DNA of 64,000 nt from Drosophila persimilis (lineage: Eukaryota; Arthropoda; Insecta; Diptera; Drosophilidae). The notes beneath the pieces are model-generated. The model was not told where the DNA came from, made no database searches, and was given only the letters and a program-made list of their open reading frames with translations. This document shows positions 10,995 to 23,467 of the stretch, piece by piece (the stretch's first letter is position 1; each line of letters opens with the position of its first letter). The stretch lies in contig NW_020825424.1 of assembly GCF_003286085.1 (NCBI RefSeq), positions 1 through 64,000 of the forward strand, read 5' to 3'. The position numbers and the translations under genes were made by a program.

Positions 10995-12083
10995 TCAACA
11001 CATTGGGAGCGGCGCTAATTTGTGTATGGGCCGCCGAAAAACCGCTCCAGTGCTAGTCCTTATTTCGACGACCCTGACCATGCCGTCCTCTCCTGCGTGC
11101 GTGGCTATGACCCTCCCTACGAGCCACTCCTGAGGCGGCAGATTGTCCTCGGCCACGATGACGAGGTCTCCTTCCTCGAGGTTCGGTTGCTGCTGGTGCC
11201 ATTTGCCCCGAATTTGCAGCCCCAGGACATATTCGCGGGACCATCGCTGCCAAAACGCTTGCCTGACTGACGAGACAAGTCGCCATCGCCGCAAGCAACT
11301 GAGACTCTCCTGGTCCGGAGTCCGCAGTGCTGGGGGGGCGATGAGCGACCCGCCTGTCAGCAGGTGCCCGGGTGTTAGGGCCTCGCCGTCGCTTGGATCT
11401 TGGCTGATGGCTCCCAGCGGCCTCGAGTTCATTATGGCCTCGATGCCGACGAGGACTGTGGCGAGCTCTTCGGCGGTTAGGAGCGCGCTGCCTACCGCCC
11501 GTAGGAGTAGGCTCTTGGCAGTTTTTACACCTGCCTCCCATAGCCCTCCCATGTGAGGAGCTCGCGGCGGTATGAACGCAAATTCGCATCCGTTTTTTGA
11601 CGCAAAGTCGCGAATTGCGTCTCCCTGCTCCTTGATCCTGATCCGCAGAGCGCTGAGATGGCGGCTCGCTCCGACGAAGTTCGTCCCGTTGTCGCAATGA
11701 ACGACTTGGGGATATCCTCGGCGCCCGACGAACCTTTGAAAAGCCAACAAAAAACAATCAGTGGTTAGATCGGAAACTATTTCTAGGTGAACCGCCTTGG
11801 ACGCAAAACAAACAAAAAGCGCAATGTATGACTTGTATGGGGGCCTTCCGCGAATTTTCAATGTCGTGTGCACTGGTCCACAAAAATCAACGCCGCAAAT
11901 TGAAAATGGGCGGAGAGCACGGAGTCGATCTGCGGGTAAATTCCCCATGAGTTGCGTCAGCAATCGAGGCTTGCATTTAAAACAGCGCATACATGATCGA
12001 ACTGTCTGACGGCAGACCTCCTGAGCGTTCACTATCCACACGCTCTGTCGAAGGATGCTCACAAAGTGCTCGTGGGCCGACAT
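10995..12083 (-). pseudogene. BEL-1 unit 1 integrase frame
   Basis: The frame encodes the Pao-type integrase and ends 28 bp inside the 3' LTR. It holds the zinc-finger cysteines (CMRCFKC), the catalytic core with GVDFCGP, CDNGTNF and GLWEAGVK supplying the D, D and E residues, and a C-terminal DUF5641-like domain (GDLVIV, PxxxWxxGRV). It is separated from the RNase H frame by one extra base near 12063, absent from unit 2 (CACAAAG versus CACAAG). The 5' end of this frame is therefore artificial and the domain belongs to the upstream polyprotein. Confidence 0.85.
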
Positions 12084-13356
12084 GAAAATTCGAATGGTGC
12101 AGATGACGAATATAGCTTCGCACGAATTGCGAGCGCTTAGTCAAAAGCAGAGGAAACTTGGCATCGTATGATATAGGAGCTTTAGCTAGTCGCCCCCCCA
12201 CTCGCAACAACGAAAAGTTACACCAAGTCCCTGTGTCTTCATGGATGAATGGGTTCAACCGCTGAAGACTAGGACCAATTGTAGATCCTTTCCTAACCTT
12301 TTCGATTTCTCCTTGATACTCGTGATGCTGGACGATTTCGACAATTTTATAAAAGGCTTCATTGTATTCGGTCGGTGAGATAGTTTTTTCGAATTTTAGG
12401 CTTGGGTCTTTACATTTTCTTATAAAGCGGAACACATACACAAACACTCTAAGCAGTTTGAGGTGTGACGAGAATCCCTCGATGACATCTAACAGCTCCG
12501 AACTTCGCACAGCCGCGGTCAGCCCGACCGCAGTCTTCCTCTTTTCCAGCTGAAGATCATCGGAGTGTTCGAAATGAGCGTTCTTGGGCCAGTTTTCTTC
12601 TTCCTCTTTCAGAAATGATGGTCCTTCGAACCAAATTGACTGAACGATTTCGTCGACGTCACAACCTCTTGAGACAATATCTGCTGGGTTCTGTTTCGTG
12701 GGTACATGCCGCCACGTAGCATCATCTGACCACTCTTGAATCTCAGCCACTCTATTTGAAACGAAAGTCGACAACGACGATGGATGAGACCGGATCCAAT
12801 GGAGAGTTACCTCTGAATCCGACCAATAAACGACTCGTTCAATGGGCACGTTTAATAGGGGCTTGATTCTGTGACAGAGATCTGCGAGAAGGTGAGCGGC
12901 ACATAACTCAAGCCTTGGGAGCGTTTTGGTCTTGAGCGGCGCTACTTTGGATTTCGAAGTCAACAATGATACTTTTAAACCTTCTGCAGTTCTGCTACGT
13001 ATATAGACGCACGCTCCATACGCTCTCATGGAGGCGTCAGCAAAGGCATGTATTTGAACCGGTGACATCGGATCGGAATACACAAACCGAGATATGGATA
13101 TGTCTTCCAATTGAGATAGTGTATTTTTCAACTTATTCCACGCTGTTTCCAAATGCAGCGGGATCGACTCATCCCAATCTAGTTTGTTAAGCCAAAGCTC
13201 CTGCAATAGGATCTTGCCTTTTATAACGATAGGACTTAATAAACCTAGGGGGTCAAACAACTTTGATGTCACCGATAGTATGTTCCGTTTTGTCGCTTGG
13301 AGACCCATAACTGAATTGTCAATTTTGAACTTAAAGGCATCGTCAGTAGGAACCAT
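11977..13356 (-). pseudogene. BEL-1 unit 1 RT C-terminal/RNase H frame
   Basis: The frame continues the polyprotein after the reverse transcriptase palm. It carries the Pao RNase H-like block (LPRLELCAAHLLADL, YWSDSEVTLHWI, PADIVSRG) and runs into the integrase zinc-finger region. A shift near 13350 separates it from the upstream gag-RT frame. The same shift, at the same place, is present in unit 2 (near 19885), so it predates the tandem duplication. Confidence 0.85.
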
Positions 13357-16142
13357 GAGATTCCTAACGCCTTTGTCGACTCTGAATCCGAGATTGTTAT
13401 GGGTTTGGCTGTGCTCTTAGATGCGGTGATCTCGGGTGAGTTTGAAAACCACTTAGTCAACTCAAACCCTGCGGTCTGAAGAACCTGAGACACTTCGGAC
13501 TTAATTGCCCTTAGCTCCTCTACGCATGCAGCACCAGTCAACAAGTCATCGACGTAAAAGTCGGACCCAATAACGTTAGCAGCTCTAGGGAATGAGAGCT
13601 TCGCAGACTCACTCAACCTTTTCAAACACCGGATAGCTAAGAATGGGGCTGGTCCAGTCCCATAGGTTACAGTGTTGAGCTTGTATAATCTCAAGGATTC
13701 AGAAGGGTCTCTTCTCCACACTATGAGCTGAAACTGCCGATCCGCTTCGTTCACCATCACTTGGCGATACATCTTTTTAACATCAGCAGTCAGGGCAAAC
13801 CTGTGCAGACGGAAACGGAGCAGTGTCGAGTATAATTCCTCTTGAATGGTAGGTCCCACCATCAGAATGTCATTTAAGGCCACCTGTGAGGACGTCTTGG
13901 ACGAAGCATCGAACACGACTCGGAGCTTGGTAGACGTACTTTGGGGCCTCAGAACACACTGATGAGGGATTACGTAGTGTGGAGTAGACGGAATCGTATT
14001 GTCAGTAGGAGACATATGACCTAAGGAGAGGTACTCTTCCATGAATTCCAAGTACATTTTCTTCAACTCAGGGTCACGATGCAATCGTCTTTCAAGCGAC
14101 AAAAACCGCCGTTTCGCAACCTCAAAGGAGTTGCCTAAACAATTTGGATCTGATTTAAACGGGAGCCTTACTTCGAACCGACCTGATGATAGTACCTGAG
14201 TCGTCTTACGATAGTGTTCTTCACATAGCTTGTGCTCAGGTGTGGCAATTTTCTTGGTAGATGGCATTTCTTCCAGTGACCAAAACTTTTTCAAGGTCCT
14301 ATCGATGGATACTAGCAACTCTTCACTGCAACTCAAACTGTTTGTAATTTGAGGAGCAGAACTCCTGGAAACATATTTTCCCGACACAACCCAACCAAGA
14401 AGGGTTTTCTGAAGAGTTGGAAAGTCAGGACCTTGTTTAATTTGACCAACAGCTAATAATTCAAAGAACGATTCTGCTCCAATTAACATATCTATTCTTT
14501 GTGGCTTGTAGAAATAAGGGTCTGCCAGTGGTAGGTTCTCTGGGATTCGCCAGTCAGTCACATTCACTGACTGGTCAGGGTGATAACCTGAAATTGATTT
14601 CAGGATCCAAAAATCAAAGGAGAACTCACTACCATTTATTCGCGACTTCACCACTGTGTGTATTTTATCCTTTACTTGAGAATTAGATTCACCAATTCCA
14701 AGCAAGTTAATACAGGACTCCTCTCTACGGATCTGTAAGCGATTAGCGAGGTCCTCGGTAATGAAATTTGTTTGTGATCCAGAGTCGAGCAGAGCTCTGG
14801 CCAGAATGTGTTCACCGCTCTTAGTTCGGACGCTTACGATCGACGTAGCCAGAATTACCCTGTCCAACGCTGTCGCATGCAAAACATGTGACGTGGAAGG
14901 TTGATTCTGATTTGATGGAGGAGAAGGACTCTCTTGGGGTGGTGGCAACGCGAGACTATTAGCCGACACTGTGTATCGATGCAATAATGTATGATGTGAG
15001 CGGCTGCACACTCGACATTTATTGGCTTTGCATTTTACAACAGCGTGGCCTTTTCGCAGACAATTAATGCATAGGGATGCCGACTTAGCAAACTCAAACC
15101 TTTGCATCACCGAGAGACGCGAAAATGAAGGGCAATTTGACACTACATGGTCTCCTGAATTGCAGTAGCTACAAGTTTGCTGAGTTCTACTGTTGGTGGA
15201 AGTGGAAGAACAAGCAAATGAACTGCGATTATGTTGCTTGCTTGGCATGACTTTGTCTTGCCTTGGCTTGGTCGATTCTTCAGCAGACAGATGCTGGTAT
15301 CGACGATTCAAGACTTTCTCAAAGTCGGACCAAAGCGGCAACTTCTCATAAGTAAGCTGTTCATCCCACTTTTGTTTCGTCACTGGGTCGACTCTGTTTA
15401 AAACGAGGTGAATGAGCATTGCATTCGAAATTGTTGTATCATCTCCGATCGACAGTAACGATCCGTAAATCGACGAAACAGTATCGATTAGAGTTCTTAG
15501 AGATGATGCAGATTGATGCGACATTCTCGGCAGATTGAACAATGTGGAAATATTATTCGTGAAAATCAAATAATCGTTGTCATACACTCGTTTTAGGCCA
15601 GCCATGGCCTTTTCATAATTTGCCTCGGTGACTTGGAACGCCTTTATTGTTCCTAATGCTTCATCAGAGAGGCACGAAATCAAATGATTAAATTTTTCGA
15701 TCACCGGTATGCTGTTGTCGCTATGGACTAGTCTTTCAAAAAGGCTAATGAAATTTTTTAATTCCGAGTGTTTACCACTAAATTTGGGTAATGCCAATTT
15801 CGGAAGTCTAGCATGAGTTGGGGCTGAAGAAGACACTGGCTTCGTCTCGCTTGCTGCATCAAAGGCGGCGATAAGCGACATTATCTTTCCTTTGGTGACA
15901 ATTATCAGCTCTTCCAACTCGGCTGCATATGCATCATCACCTGTTATATCCTCGATTTGCTCCTGCAAATGGTTAGCCTTTTCAATTGAAGCATTCAAAC
16001 AATCTAATCTACATTGTAATTCCGGTAATTGCAAAGGAATCGACCCTTGATCTAATCGATCCTCTAAGCGGCGAATGCTTTTTACTCTACTTTTGAGCTT
16101 AATCTTTAAGTCTTCAAGAGTGGGTTTACTTTTTTCTGCCAT
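13269..16142 (-). pseudogene. BEL-1 unit 1 gag-protease-RT frame
   Basis: The start ATG is at 16142 and the frame has 957 codons. An N-terminal coiled region is followed by a DUF1759-type gag domain, two zinc knuckles (CSYCNSGDHVVSNC about residue 325, CINCLRKGHAVVKC about 360), a further Cys/His cluster and an aspartic protease with DSGSQ near residue 452. The reverse transcriptase has the YVDD active site near residue 862 (plus-strand 13546-13563). BEL/Pao elements make a single Gag-Pol polyprotein in virus-like particles. Here the frame ends early at the shared frameshift, so RNase H and integrase cannot be made from it directly. Confidence 0.9.
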
Positions 16143-16280
16143 AATGGTTGTGTTTTTATTTATTTATTTATTATTATTATTATTTTTTTTTTTTAATTTT
16201 AAATTTTTGAACGAGAACGATAATCGAAAACGAATTTTAATTTAATGTCGAGGCACGAGGTATCAAGGGAAAGAGTTGTT

Positions 16281-16445
16281 GCAAGTAACAGCCGAAAACA
16301 ATATACCCGTTAGATACAGGGTAGCGCGTCACTTGGCAAGTAACAGCCGAAAACAATATACCCGTTGGATGCAGGGTAGCGCGTCACTTGGCAAGTAACA
16401 GCCGAAAACAATATACCCGTTGGATGTAGGGTAGCGCGTCACTTG
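16281..16445 (-). repeat. Triple 55 bp leader repeat carrying a TACCC/GGGTA hairpin
   Basis: Three copies start at 16281, 16336 and 16391. Each has ATACCCG, about ten variable bases, then AGGGTAGCGCGTCACTTGG. The complementary TACCC and GGGTA can pair. The same module occurs three plus two times in unit 2, twice in BEL-2 (near 28950 and 29180) and once in BEL-3 (near 62145). Confidence 0.85.
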
Positions 16446-16869
16446 GCGCACCGTTAAGCTCAAGAGCGGCAACGAAAATTCTCCCAACAAATACAACGCA
16501 AGCAGCAGTGGAGAAGCGAAAGCGATAACGAAATAATGCACCGGTGCTGCTGCTTGTATGTATGTGTGGATATTTTCTATACGCCGTGGCTTGGGTGAAC
16601 GAACGAACAAACTTTGTTCTAACGACGAGAAAGGTAGAACAAAATAAATGGGGGTGGGTGGGGGGGGGGGGGGACAGTGATTGCAGTAAACGAAAGATGT
16701 ATGTATGTATGTACATATAACTGTTGCGTCCAAATAGCGGTTCACATATGTATGTCTGTTTGGGTCGATATGTATGTATGTATTTATGTTTTTAGTTATA
16801 TTTATGCAATTACTAACAAAATGCATGCAATCAAGCTCTACTATATATGTATCATACGTCTGTGCCTAG

Positions 16870-16948
16870 AATTGAAGGCGATGTGCAATGTTTTCAGCAC
16901 AAGACACCTCAAAGAGAGATCTGAATGTCTTTTGCTCAGCCTTCAATT
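16870..16948 (-). other. Conserved leader stem-loop of BEL-1
   Basis: The plus strand has AATTGAAGGC at 16870-16879 and its complement GCCTTCAATT at 16939-16948. BEL-2 has AATTGAAAGC (29537-29546) and GCTTTCAATT (29612-29621) at the corresponding place. One base pair has changed on both sides, which supports a real RNA helix in the leader. Confidence 0.6.
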
Positions 16949-17226
16949 TTCTGCACAAATACCTCTGATTCCTCTTTTGGATTTTTGAATCCAACTGCTA
17001 CTTTCCTGTCTTTTTCGCAGGGCATCCCTCGGCGGTAGCAGAATTGCACAAAAATTATTGTTGGCGCGACCGACGCGATGATATTTTACAAAAATTGATT
17101 GCCGATTGCACACACACACGACGCGGGCAACGAATATGTTTGCATATGTATACTGCAATTTCTTGTGTCACTGTCACTTGTTTTTTGTTGCCTATAATTC
17201 ACTTTACAGTCCACCCGGGGGCGCCA

Positions 17227-17543
17227 TGAAAAATTAGAAGAGTTTTTCTAATCAGTTACCGAAAACTTTGGGTGGCTGTAATTTAAATTATTTATTTGGC
17301 GGGGCGAAAAACTTGATACGCTCGATCTATTTCAAGGTTGGCGAACAACTATATTTTCTTCACAATTCAAATCTCTTACTCTAGCTATCCTACGGTGGCA
17401 AAGCGGGGCGAATTCGCCAAGAGCGAGAGAGCGAGCTTTTATTGCGCTCCCGCTTTGCCCTAGCCTAACTTACACTAGACTTCATAATTCATAATTCCAT
17501 CTATAACTAATAATTGTGGCCATGGATGGAAGGTCCCGCAACA
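17227..17543 (-). repeat. BEL-1 LTR2, shared by units 1 and 2
   Basis: This 317 bp LTR serves as the 5' LTR of unit 1 and the 3' LTR of unit 2. It differs from LTR1 and LTR3 by one fewer CATAATT unit and by GGTCCCGC instead of GGTCACGC. Its TGAAAA end is intact. Confidence 0.9.
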
Positions 17544-17571
17544 CCGGCCCCTTTGAACGCCTGCATCGGCT

Positions 17572-19374
17572 TCAACACATTGGGAGCGGCGCTAATTTGT
17601 GTATGGGCCGCCGAAAAACCGCTCCAGTGCTAGTCCTTATTTCGACGACCCTGACCATGCCGTCCTCTCCTGCGTGCGTGGCTATGACCCTCCCTACGAG
17701 CCACTCCTGAGGCGGCAGATTGTCCTCGGCCACGATGACGAGGTCTCCTTCCTCGAGGTTCGGTTGCTGCTGGTGCCATTTGCCCCGAATTTGCAGCCCC
17801 AGGACATATTCGCGGGACCATCGCTGCCAAAACGCTTGCCTGACTGACGAGACAAGTCGCCATCGCCGCAAGCAACTGAGACTCTCCTGGTCCGGAGTCC
17901 GCAGTGCTGGGGGGGCGATGAGCGACCCGCCTGTCAGCAGGTGCCCGGGTGTTAGGGCCTCGCCGTCGCTTGGATCTTGGCTGATGGCTCCCAGCGGCCT
18001 CGAGTTCATTATGGCCTCGATGCCGACGAGGACTGTGGCGAGTTCTTCGGCGGTTAGGAGCGCGCTGCCTACCGCCCGTAGGAGTAGGCTCTTGGCAGTT
18101 TTTACACCTGCCTCCCATAGCCCTCCCATGTGAGGAGCTCGCGGCGGTATGAACGCAAATTCGCATCCGTTTTTTGACGCAAAGTCGCGAATTGCGTCTC
18201 CCTGCTCCTTGAGCCTGATCCGCAGAGCGCTGAGATGGCGGCTCGCTCCGACGAAGTTCGTCCCGTTGTCGCAATGAACGACTTGGGGATATCCTCGGCG
18301 CCCGACGAACCTTTGAAAAGCCAACAAAAAACAATCAGTGGTTAGATCGGAAACTATTTCTAGGTGAACCGCCTTGGACGCAAAACAAACAAAAAGCGCA
18401 ATGTATGACTTGTATGGGGGCCTTCCGCGAATTTTCAATGTCGTGTGCACTGGTCCACAAAAATCAACGCCGCAAATTGAAAATGGGCGGAGAGCACGGA
18501 GTCGATCTGCGGGTAAATTCCCCATGAGTTGCGTCAGCAATCGAGGCTTGCATTTAAAACAGCGCATACATGATCGAACTGTCTGACGGCAGACCTCCTG
18601 AGCGTTCACTATCCACACGCTCTGTCGAAGAATGCTCACAAGTGCTCGTGGGCCGACATGAAAATTCGAATGGTGCAGATGACGAATATAGCTTCGCACG
18701 AATTGCGAGCGCTTAGTCAAAAGCAGAGGAAACTTGGCATCGTATGATATAGGAGCTTTAGCTAGTCGCCCCCCCACTCGCAACAACGAAAAGTTACACC
18801 AAGTCCCTGTGTCTTCATGGATGAATGGGTTCAACCGCTGAAGACTAGGACCAATTGTAGATCCTTTCCTAACCTTTTCGATTTCTCCTTGATACTCGTG
18901 ATGCTGGACGATTTCGACAATTTTATAAAAGGCTTCATTGTATTCGGTCGGTGAGATAGTTTTTTCGAATTTTAGGCTTGGGTCTTTACATTTTCTTATA
19001 AAGCGGAACACATACACAAACACTCTAAGCAGTTTGAGGTGTGACGAGAATCCCTCGATGACATCTAACAGCTCCGAACTTCGCACAGCCGCGGTCAGCC
19101 CGACCGCAGTCTTCCTCTTTTCCAGCTGAAGATCATCGGAGTGTTCGAAATGAGCGTTCTTGGGCCAGTTTTCTTCTTCCTCTTTCAGAAATGATGGTCC
19201 TTCGAACCAAATTGACTGAACGATTTCGTCGACGTCACAACCTCTTGAGACAATATCTGCTGGGTTCTGTTTCGTGGGTACATGCCGCCACGTAGCATCA
19301 TCTGACCACTCTTGAATCTCAGCCACGATGGATGAGACCGGATCCAATGGAGAGTTACCTCTGAATCCGACCAA
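17572..19374 (-). pseudogene. BEL-1 unit 2 RNase H C-terminal/integrase frame
   Basis: A 600-codon frame joins the end of the RNase H region to the complete integrase without the extra base found in unit 1. The HHCC-type finger and the D, D, E core motifs are all present. Its N-terminus is artificial: a 28 bp loss near 19327, not a multiple of three, shifts it out of the upstream frame. Confidence 0.85.
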
Positions 19375-19889
19375 TAAATGACTCGTTCAATGGGCACGTT
19401 TAATAGGGGCTTGATTCTGTGACAGAGATCTGCGAGAAGGTGAGCGGCACATAACTCAAGCCTTGGGAGCGTTTTGGTCTTGAGCGGCGCTACTTTGGAT
19501 TTCGAAGTCAACAATGATACTTTTAAACATTCTGCAGTTCTGCTACGTATATAGACGCACGCTCCATACGCTCTCATGGAGGCGTCAGCAAAGGCATGTA
19601 TTTGAACCGGTGACATCGGATCGGAATACACAAACCGAGATATGGATATGTCTTCCAATTGAGATAGTGTATTTTTCAACTTATTCCACGCTGGGATCGA
19701 CTCATCCCAATCTAGTTTGTTAAGCCAAAGCTCCTGCAATAGGATCTTGCCTTTTATAACGATAGGATTTAATAAACCTAGGGGGTCAAACAACTTTGAT
19801 GTCACCGATAGTATGTTCCGTTTTGTCGCTTGGAGACCCATAACTGAATTGTCAATTTTGAACTTAAAGGCATCGTCAGTAGGAACCAT
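19185..19889 (-). pseudogene. BEL-1 unit 2 RNase H frame
   Basis: Equivalent to the start of the 11977-13356 frame of unit 1. It carries the YWSDSEVTLHWI block, then shifts frame at the 28 bp loss and ends. It also lacks five residues because of the in-frame 15 bp loss near 19693. Confidence 0.8.
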
Positions 19890-22423
19890 GAGATTCCTAA
19901 CGCCTTTGTCGACTCTGAATCCGAGATTGTTATGGGTTTGGCTGTGCTCTTAGATGCGGTGATCTCGGGTGAGTTTGAAAACCACTTAGTCAACTCAAAC
20001 CCTGCGGTCTGAAGAACCTGAGACACTTCGGAATTAATTGCCCTTAGCTCCTCTACGCATGCAGCACCAGTCAACAAGTCATCGACGTAAAAGTCGGACC
20101 CAATAACGTTAGCAGCTCTAGGGAATGAGAGCTTCGCAGACTCACTCAACCTTTTCAAACACCGGATAGCTAAGAATGGGGCTGGTCCAGTCCCATAGGT
20201 TACAGTGTTGAGCTTGTATAATCTCAAGGATTCAGAAGGGTCTCTTCTCCACACTATGAGCTGAAACTGGCGATACATCTTTTTAACATCAGCAGTCAGG
20301 GCAAACCTGTGCAGACGGAAACGGAGCAGTGTCGAGTATAATTCCTCTTGAATGGTAGGTCCCACCATCAGAATGTCATTTAAGGCCACCTGTGAGGACG
20401 TCTTGGACGAAGCATCGAACACGACTCGGAGCTTGGTAGACGTACTTTGGGGCCTCAGAACACACTGATGAGGGATTACGTAGTGTGGAGTAGACGGAAT
20501 CGTATTGTCAGTAGGAGACATATGACCTAAGGAGAGGTACTCTTCCATGAATTCCAAGTACATTTTCTTCAACTCAGGGTCACGATGCAATCGTCTTTCA
20601 AGCGACAAAAACCGCCGTTTCGCAACCTCAAAGGAGTTGCCTAAACAATTTGGATCTGATTTAAACGGGAGCCTTACTTCGAACCGACCTGATGATAGTA
20701 CCTGAGTCGTCTTACGATAGTGTTCTTCACATAGCTTGTGCTCAGGTGTGGCAATTTTCTTGGTAGATGGCATTTCTTCCAGTGACCAAAACTTTTTCAA
20801 GGTCCTATCGATGGATACTAGCAACTCTTCACTGCAACTCAAACTGTTTGTAATTTGAGGAGCAGAACTCCTGGAAACATATTTTCCCGACACAACCCAA
20901 CCAAGAAGGGTTTTCTGAAGAGTTGGAAAGTCAGGACCTTGTTTAATTTGACCAACAGCTAATAATTCAAAGAACGATTCTGCTCCAATTAACATATCTA
21001 TTCTTTGTGGCTTGTAGAAATAAGGGTCTGCCAGTGGTAGGTTCTCTGGGATTCGCCAGTCAGTCACATTCACTGACTGGTCAGGGTGATAACCTGAAAT
21101 TGATTTCAGGATCCAAAAATCAAAGGAGAACTCACTACCATTTATTCGCGACTTCACCACTGTGTGTATTTTATCCTTTACTTGAGAATTAGATTCACCA
21201 ATTCCAAGCAAGTTAATACAGGACTCCTCTCTACGGATCTGTAAGCGATTAGCGAGGTCCTCGGTAATGAAATTTGTTTGTGATCCAGAGTCGAGCAGAG
21301 CTCTGGCCAGAATGTGTTCACCGCTCTTAGTTCGGACGCTTACGATCGACGTAGCCAGAATTACCCTGTCCAACGCTGTCGCATGCAAAACATGTGACGT
21401 GGAAGGTTGATTCTGATTTGATGGAGGAGAAGGACTCTCTTGGGGTGGTGGCAACGCGAGACTATTAGCCGACACTGTGTATCGATGCAATAATGTATGA
21501 TGTGAGCGGCTGCACACTCGACATTTATTGGCTTTGCATTTTACAACAGCGTGGCCTTTTCGCAGACAATTAATGCATAGGGATGCCGACTTAGCAAACT
21601 CAAACCTTTGCATCACCGAGAGACGCGAAAATGAAGGGCAATTTGACACTACATGGTCTCCTGAATTGCAGTAGCTACAAGTTTGCTGAGTTCTACTGTT
21701 GGTGGAAGTGGAAGAACAAGCAAATGAACTGCGATTATGTTGCTTGCTTGGCATGACTTTGTCTTGCCTTGGCTTGGTCGATTCTTCAGCAGACAGATGC
21801 TGGTATCGACGATTCAAGACTTTCTCAAAGTCGGACCAAAGCGGCAACTTCTCATAAGTAAGCTGTTCATCCCACTTTTGTTTCGTCACTGGGTCGACTC
21901 TGTTTAAAACGAGGTGAATGAGCATTGCATTCGAAATTGTTGTATCATCTCCGATCGACAGTAACGATCCGTAAATCGACGAAACAGTATCGATTAGAGT
22001 TCTTAGAGATGATGCAGATTGATGCGACATTCTCGGCAGATTGAACAATGTGGAAATATTATTCGTGAAAATCAAATAATCGTTGTCATACACTCGTTTT
22101 AGGCCAGCCATGGCCTTTTCATAATTTGCCTCGGTGACTTGGAACGCCTTTATTGTTCCTAATGCTTCATCAGAGAGGCACGAAATCAAATGATTAAATT
22201 TTTCGATCACCGGTATGCTGTTGTCGCTATGGACTAGTCTTTCAAAAAGGCTAATGAAATTTTTGAATTCCGAGTGTTTACCACTAAATTTGGGTAATGC
22301 CAATTTCGGAAGTCTAGCATGAGTTGGGGCTGAAGAAGACACTGGCTTCGTCTCGCTTGCTGCATCAAAGGCGGCGATAAGCGACATTATCTTTCCTTTG
22401 GTGACAATTATCAGCTCTTCCAA
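19802..22423 (-). pseudogene. BEL-1 unit 2 gag-protease-RT frame
   Basis: Corresponds to residues from about 85 onward of the unit 1 frame, with the same zinc knuckles, DSG protease and YVDD reverse transcriptase. Nine residues between the KKMYRQ and FQLIVW blocks of the RT are missing (in-frame 27 bp loss). It ends at the same frameshift as unit 1. The first 65 residues of gag lie in a separate frame at 22450-22644. Confidence 0.85.
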
Positions 22424-22449
22424 CTCGGCTGCATATGCATATGTATATG

Positions 22450-22644
22450 TTATATGTTATATCCTCGATTATGGTTAGCCTTTTCAATTGAAGCATTCAA
22501 ACAATCTAATCTACATTGTAATTCCGGTAATTGCAAAGGAATCGACCCTTGATCTAATCGATCCTCTAAGCGGCGAATGCTTTTTACTCTACTTTTGAGC
22601 TTAATCTTTAAGTCTTCAAGAGTGGGTTTACTTTTTTCTGCCAT
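22450..22644 (-). pseudogene. BEL-1 unit 2 gag N-terminal fragment (inner copy)
   Basis: Sixty-four codons start with the same MAEKSKPT N-terminus as the unit 1 gag. They then run out of frame where CATCATCACCTG has been replaced by an ATATGT-rich sequence and about 12 bases are lost. The remaining gag lies at 22423 and below. Confidence 0.8.
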
Positions 22645-23467
22645 AATGGTTGTGTTTTTATTTATTTATTTATTATTATTATTATTATTTTTTTTTTTTT
22701 TAATTTTAAATTTTTGAACGAGAACGATAATCGAAAACGAATTTTAATTGAATGTCGAGGCACGAGGTATCAAGGGAAAGAGTTGTTGCAAGTAACAGCC
22801 GAAAACAATATACCCGTTAGATACAGGGTAGCGCGTCACTTGGCAAGTAACAGCCGAAAACAATATACCCGTTGGATGCAGGGTAGCGCGTCACTTGGCA
22901 AGTAACAGCCGAAAACAATATACCCGTTGGATGTAGGGTAGCGCGTCACTTGGCGCACCGTTAAGCTCAAGAGCGGCAACGAAAATTCTCCCAACAAATA
23001 CAACGCAAGCAGCAGTGGAGAAGCGAAAGCGATAACGAAATAATGCACCGGTGCTGCTGCTTGTATGTATGTGTGGATATTTTCTATACGCCGTGGCTTG
23101 GGTGAACGAACGAACAAACTTTGTTCTAACGACGGGAAAGGTAGAACAAAATAAATTGGGGCGGGGGGGGGGGACAGTGATTGCAGTAAACGAAAGATGT
23201 ATGTATGTATGTACATATAACTGTTGCGTCCAAATAGCGGTTCAATAGCGACTAGTCTTTCAAAAAGGCTAATGAAATTTTTGAATTCCGAGTGTTTACC
23301 ACTAAATTTGGGTAATGCCAATTTCGGAAGTCTAGCATGAGTTGGGGCTGAAGAAGACACTGGCTTCGTCTCGCTTGCTGCATCAAAGGCGGCGATAAGC
23401 GACATTATCTTTCCTTTGGTGACAATTATCAGCTCTTCCAACTCGGCTGCATATGCATATGTATATG

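Larger units (their letters stand above)
16143..17226 (-). other. BEL-1 unit 1 5' leader
   Basis: About 1.08 kb of untranslated leader lies between the 5' LTR (17227) and the gag ATG. It contains three 55 bp repeats, a (G)n tract near 16652-16674 with (ATGT)n simple repeats, and a 10 bp stem at 16870-16879/16939-16948 that is conserved in BEL-2. Just inside the LTR the minus strand reads TGGCGCCCCCGGGTGG, where the primer-binding site should be; I could not match it to a tRNA with confidence. Confidence 0.75.
10649..17543 (-). mobile_element. BEL/Pao retrotransposon BEL-1, unit 1
   Basis: The minus-strand element is bounded by LTR1 (10649-10966, its 3' LTR) and LTR2 (17227-17543, its 5' LTR, shared with unit 2). 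Order on the minus strand is leader, gag, DSG-type protease, YVDD reverse transcriptase, RNase H and DDE integrase, which is the BEL/Pao order. LTR1 lacks the last 6-7 bases present in LTR2 and LTR3, and no target duplication is visible. The reading frame is broken at least twice, so this copy is not autonomous. Confidence 0.9.
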
